DNA of 5,882 nt from positions 1-5,882 of the forward strand of contig JACPAW010000088.1 of assembly GCA_016180605.1 (NCBI GenBank). The letters run 5' to 3'. Position numbers and translations under genes: made by a program. Each line of letters starts with the position of its first letter. Positions within the stretch are counted from its first letter, which is position 1. Shown piece after piece: positions 5,509 to 5,882 of the stretch. The DNA comes from Candidatus Omnitrophota bacterium (GTDB taxonomy: Bacteria > Omnitrophota > Gorgyraeia > Aquiviventales > Aquiviventaceae). Under the pieces are notes generated by a model. That model made no database searches. It was given only the letters and a program-made list of their open reading frames with translations, and was not told the origin of the DNA.

Positions 5509-5882
5509 TCACCCCCCATAGCGTAACAGTGCTCGTTCCACCGCCTCGGGAACCCAGTAGCGGATGGAGCGGTTTTTCGCAAGTCTGTCTCGAATATCCG
5601 ATGAAGCGATTTCCAATTGCGGCATAGGCAGCAGCCGCACTCCTGGCTGCCTTGGAGAGGGGTTGTCCCCCGGTCTCTGAGCCACGACGATGGTGCACAA
5701 ACGTCTCAACTTATCCCATCCTCTCCAGCGGACTGCCAAAAGATCAGAGCCTATCAATAGAAAAAACCGGCCCGTTGGAAACTGCTTGCGCAACTGTAAA
5801 ACTGTATCGATTGTATAAGAAGTCCCCGGCCGTTTTAGCTCCATGTCCGAAACGGCAAAGGAGGGATTCTTGCGAATGGCCA
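5509..5882 (-). CDS. nadD: nicotinate-nucleotide adenylyltransferase NadD (C-terminal part, cut by the right edge)
   Basis: NadD transfers AMP from ATP to nicotinate mononucleotide to make deamido-NAD, the penultimate step of NAD synthesis. About 123 C-terminal residues are visible. The frame continues past the edge: before the internal Met the codons read AIRKNPSFAVSD, which matches the family, so that Met (5844) is not the start. Conserved features are ELKRPGTSYTIDTV, the IGSD element (IGSDLLAVRW), VVAQRPG, and the C-terminal nucleotide-binding signature IASSDIRDRL followed by RSIRYWVPEAVERAL. The N-terminal GxFxPxHxGH ATP-binding motif would lie outside the window. corA starts 3 bases after its stop. 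Confidence 0.95.
   Translation of the reverse strand, partial: AIRKNPSFAVSDMELKRPGTSYTIDTVLQLRKQFPTGRFFLLIGSDLLAVRWRGWDKLRRLCTIVVAQRPGDNPSPRQPGVRLLPMPQLEIASSDIRDRLAKNRSIRYWVPEAVERALLRYGG

Noticed and set aside
1..5882. Search for CRISPR repeats, tRNA or rRNA genes, insertion sequences and attachment sites
   Set aside because: I saw no regularly spaced repeats, cloverleaf-like segments, transposase reading frames or flanking direct repeats. Nearly all of 1090-5882 is explained by conserved genes.

Overview
The window is mostly a compact, leftward-transcribed housekeeping block from a bacterium of intermediate G+C (roughly 50-55% by eye). In transcription order on the minus strand it reads nadD (partial, right edge), corA, a CNNM/CBS membrane protein, a 46-residue zinc-ribbon protein, rsfS, argS and the N-terminal part of a short mfd. 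Genes are separated by a few tens of bases at most, or overlap. There is no mobile element, CRISPR array, rRNA or tRNA that I can see. Gene order and sequence style suggest an uncultivated bacterial lineage known mainly from metagenomes. An Omnitrophota-like or other PVC/candidate-phylum bacterium is my guess, and nothing in the sequence settles it.

Right part (3500-5882): nadD makes NAD. It is followed after 3 bases by corA (Mg2+/Co2+ channel), which overlaps a CNNM-CBS protein by 10 bases; the latter is a likely Mg2+/divalent-cation transporter. These three look co-transcribed and translationally coupled.

Middle part (1090-3499): an 80-base gap carries an inverted repeat and a possible promoter. 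It precedes a tiny DUF5679-like zinc ribbon with a strong Shine-Dalgarno sequence, then rsfS (ribosomal silencing factor), then argS. nadD and rsfS are commonly neighbours, so here the two cation-transport genes and the zinc ribbon appear to lie between them.

Left part (1-1089): an ORF starts as a transcription-repair coupling factor (Mfd). It is unusual because the UvrA-binding domain 2 joins almost directly to the RNA-polymerase-interacting (CarD-like) domain, with no room upstream for domain 1. About 250 residues in, just before the helicase Walker A region, the ORF switches to the C-terminal end of a response-regulator receiver domain. G+C rises at the same point to about 73% (positions 1-300). 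The best explanation is a chimeric join of two genomes, by misassembly or recombination, at about 315-341. The left ~320 bases are then a separate high-G+C genome, with a response-regulator tail, G+C-rich hairpins and perhaps the last codons of a convergent gene.

I see no clearly new multi-gene system. The points most worth checking are the chimeric junction, the domain-poor Mfd, and the tiny zinc-ribbon gene coupled to rsfS.
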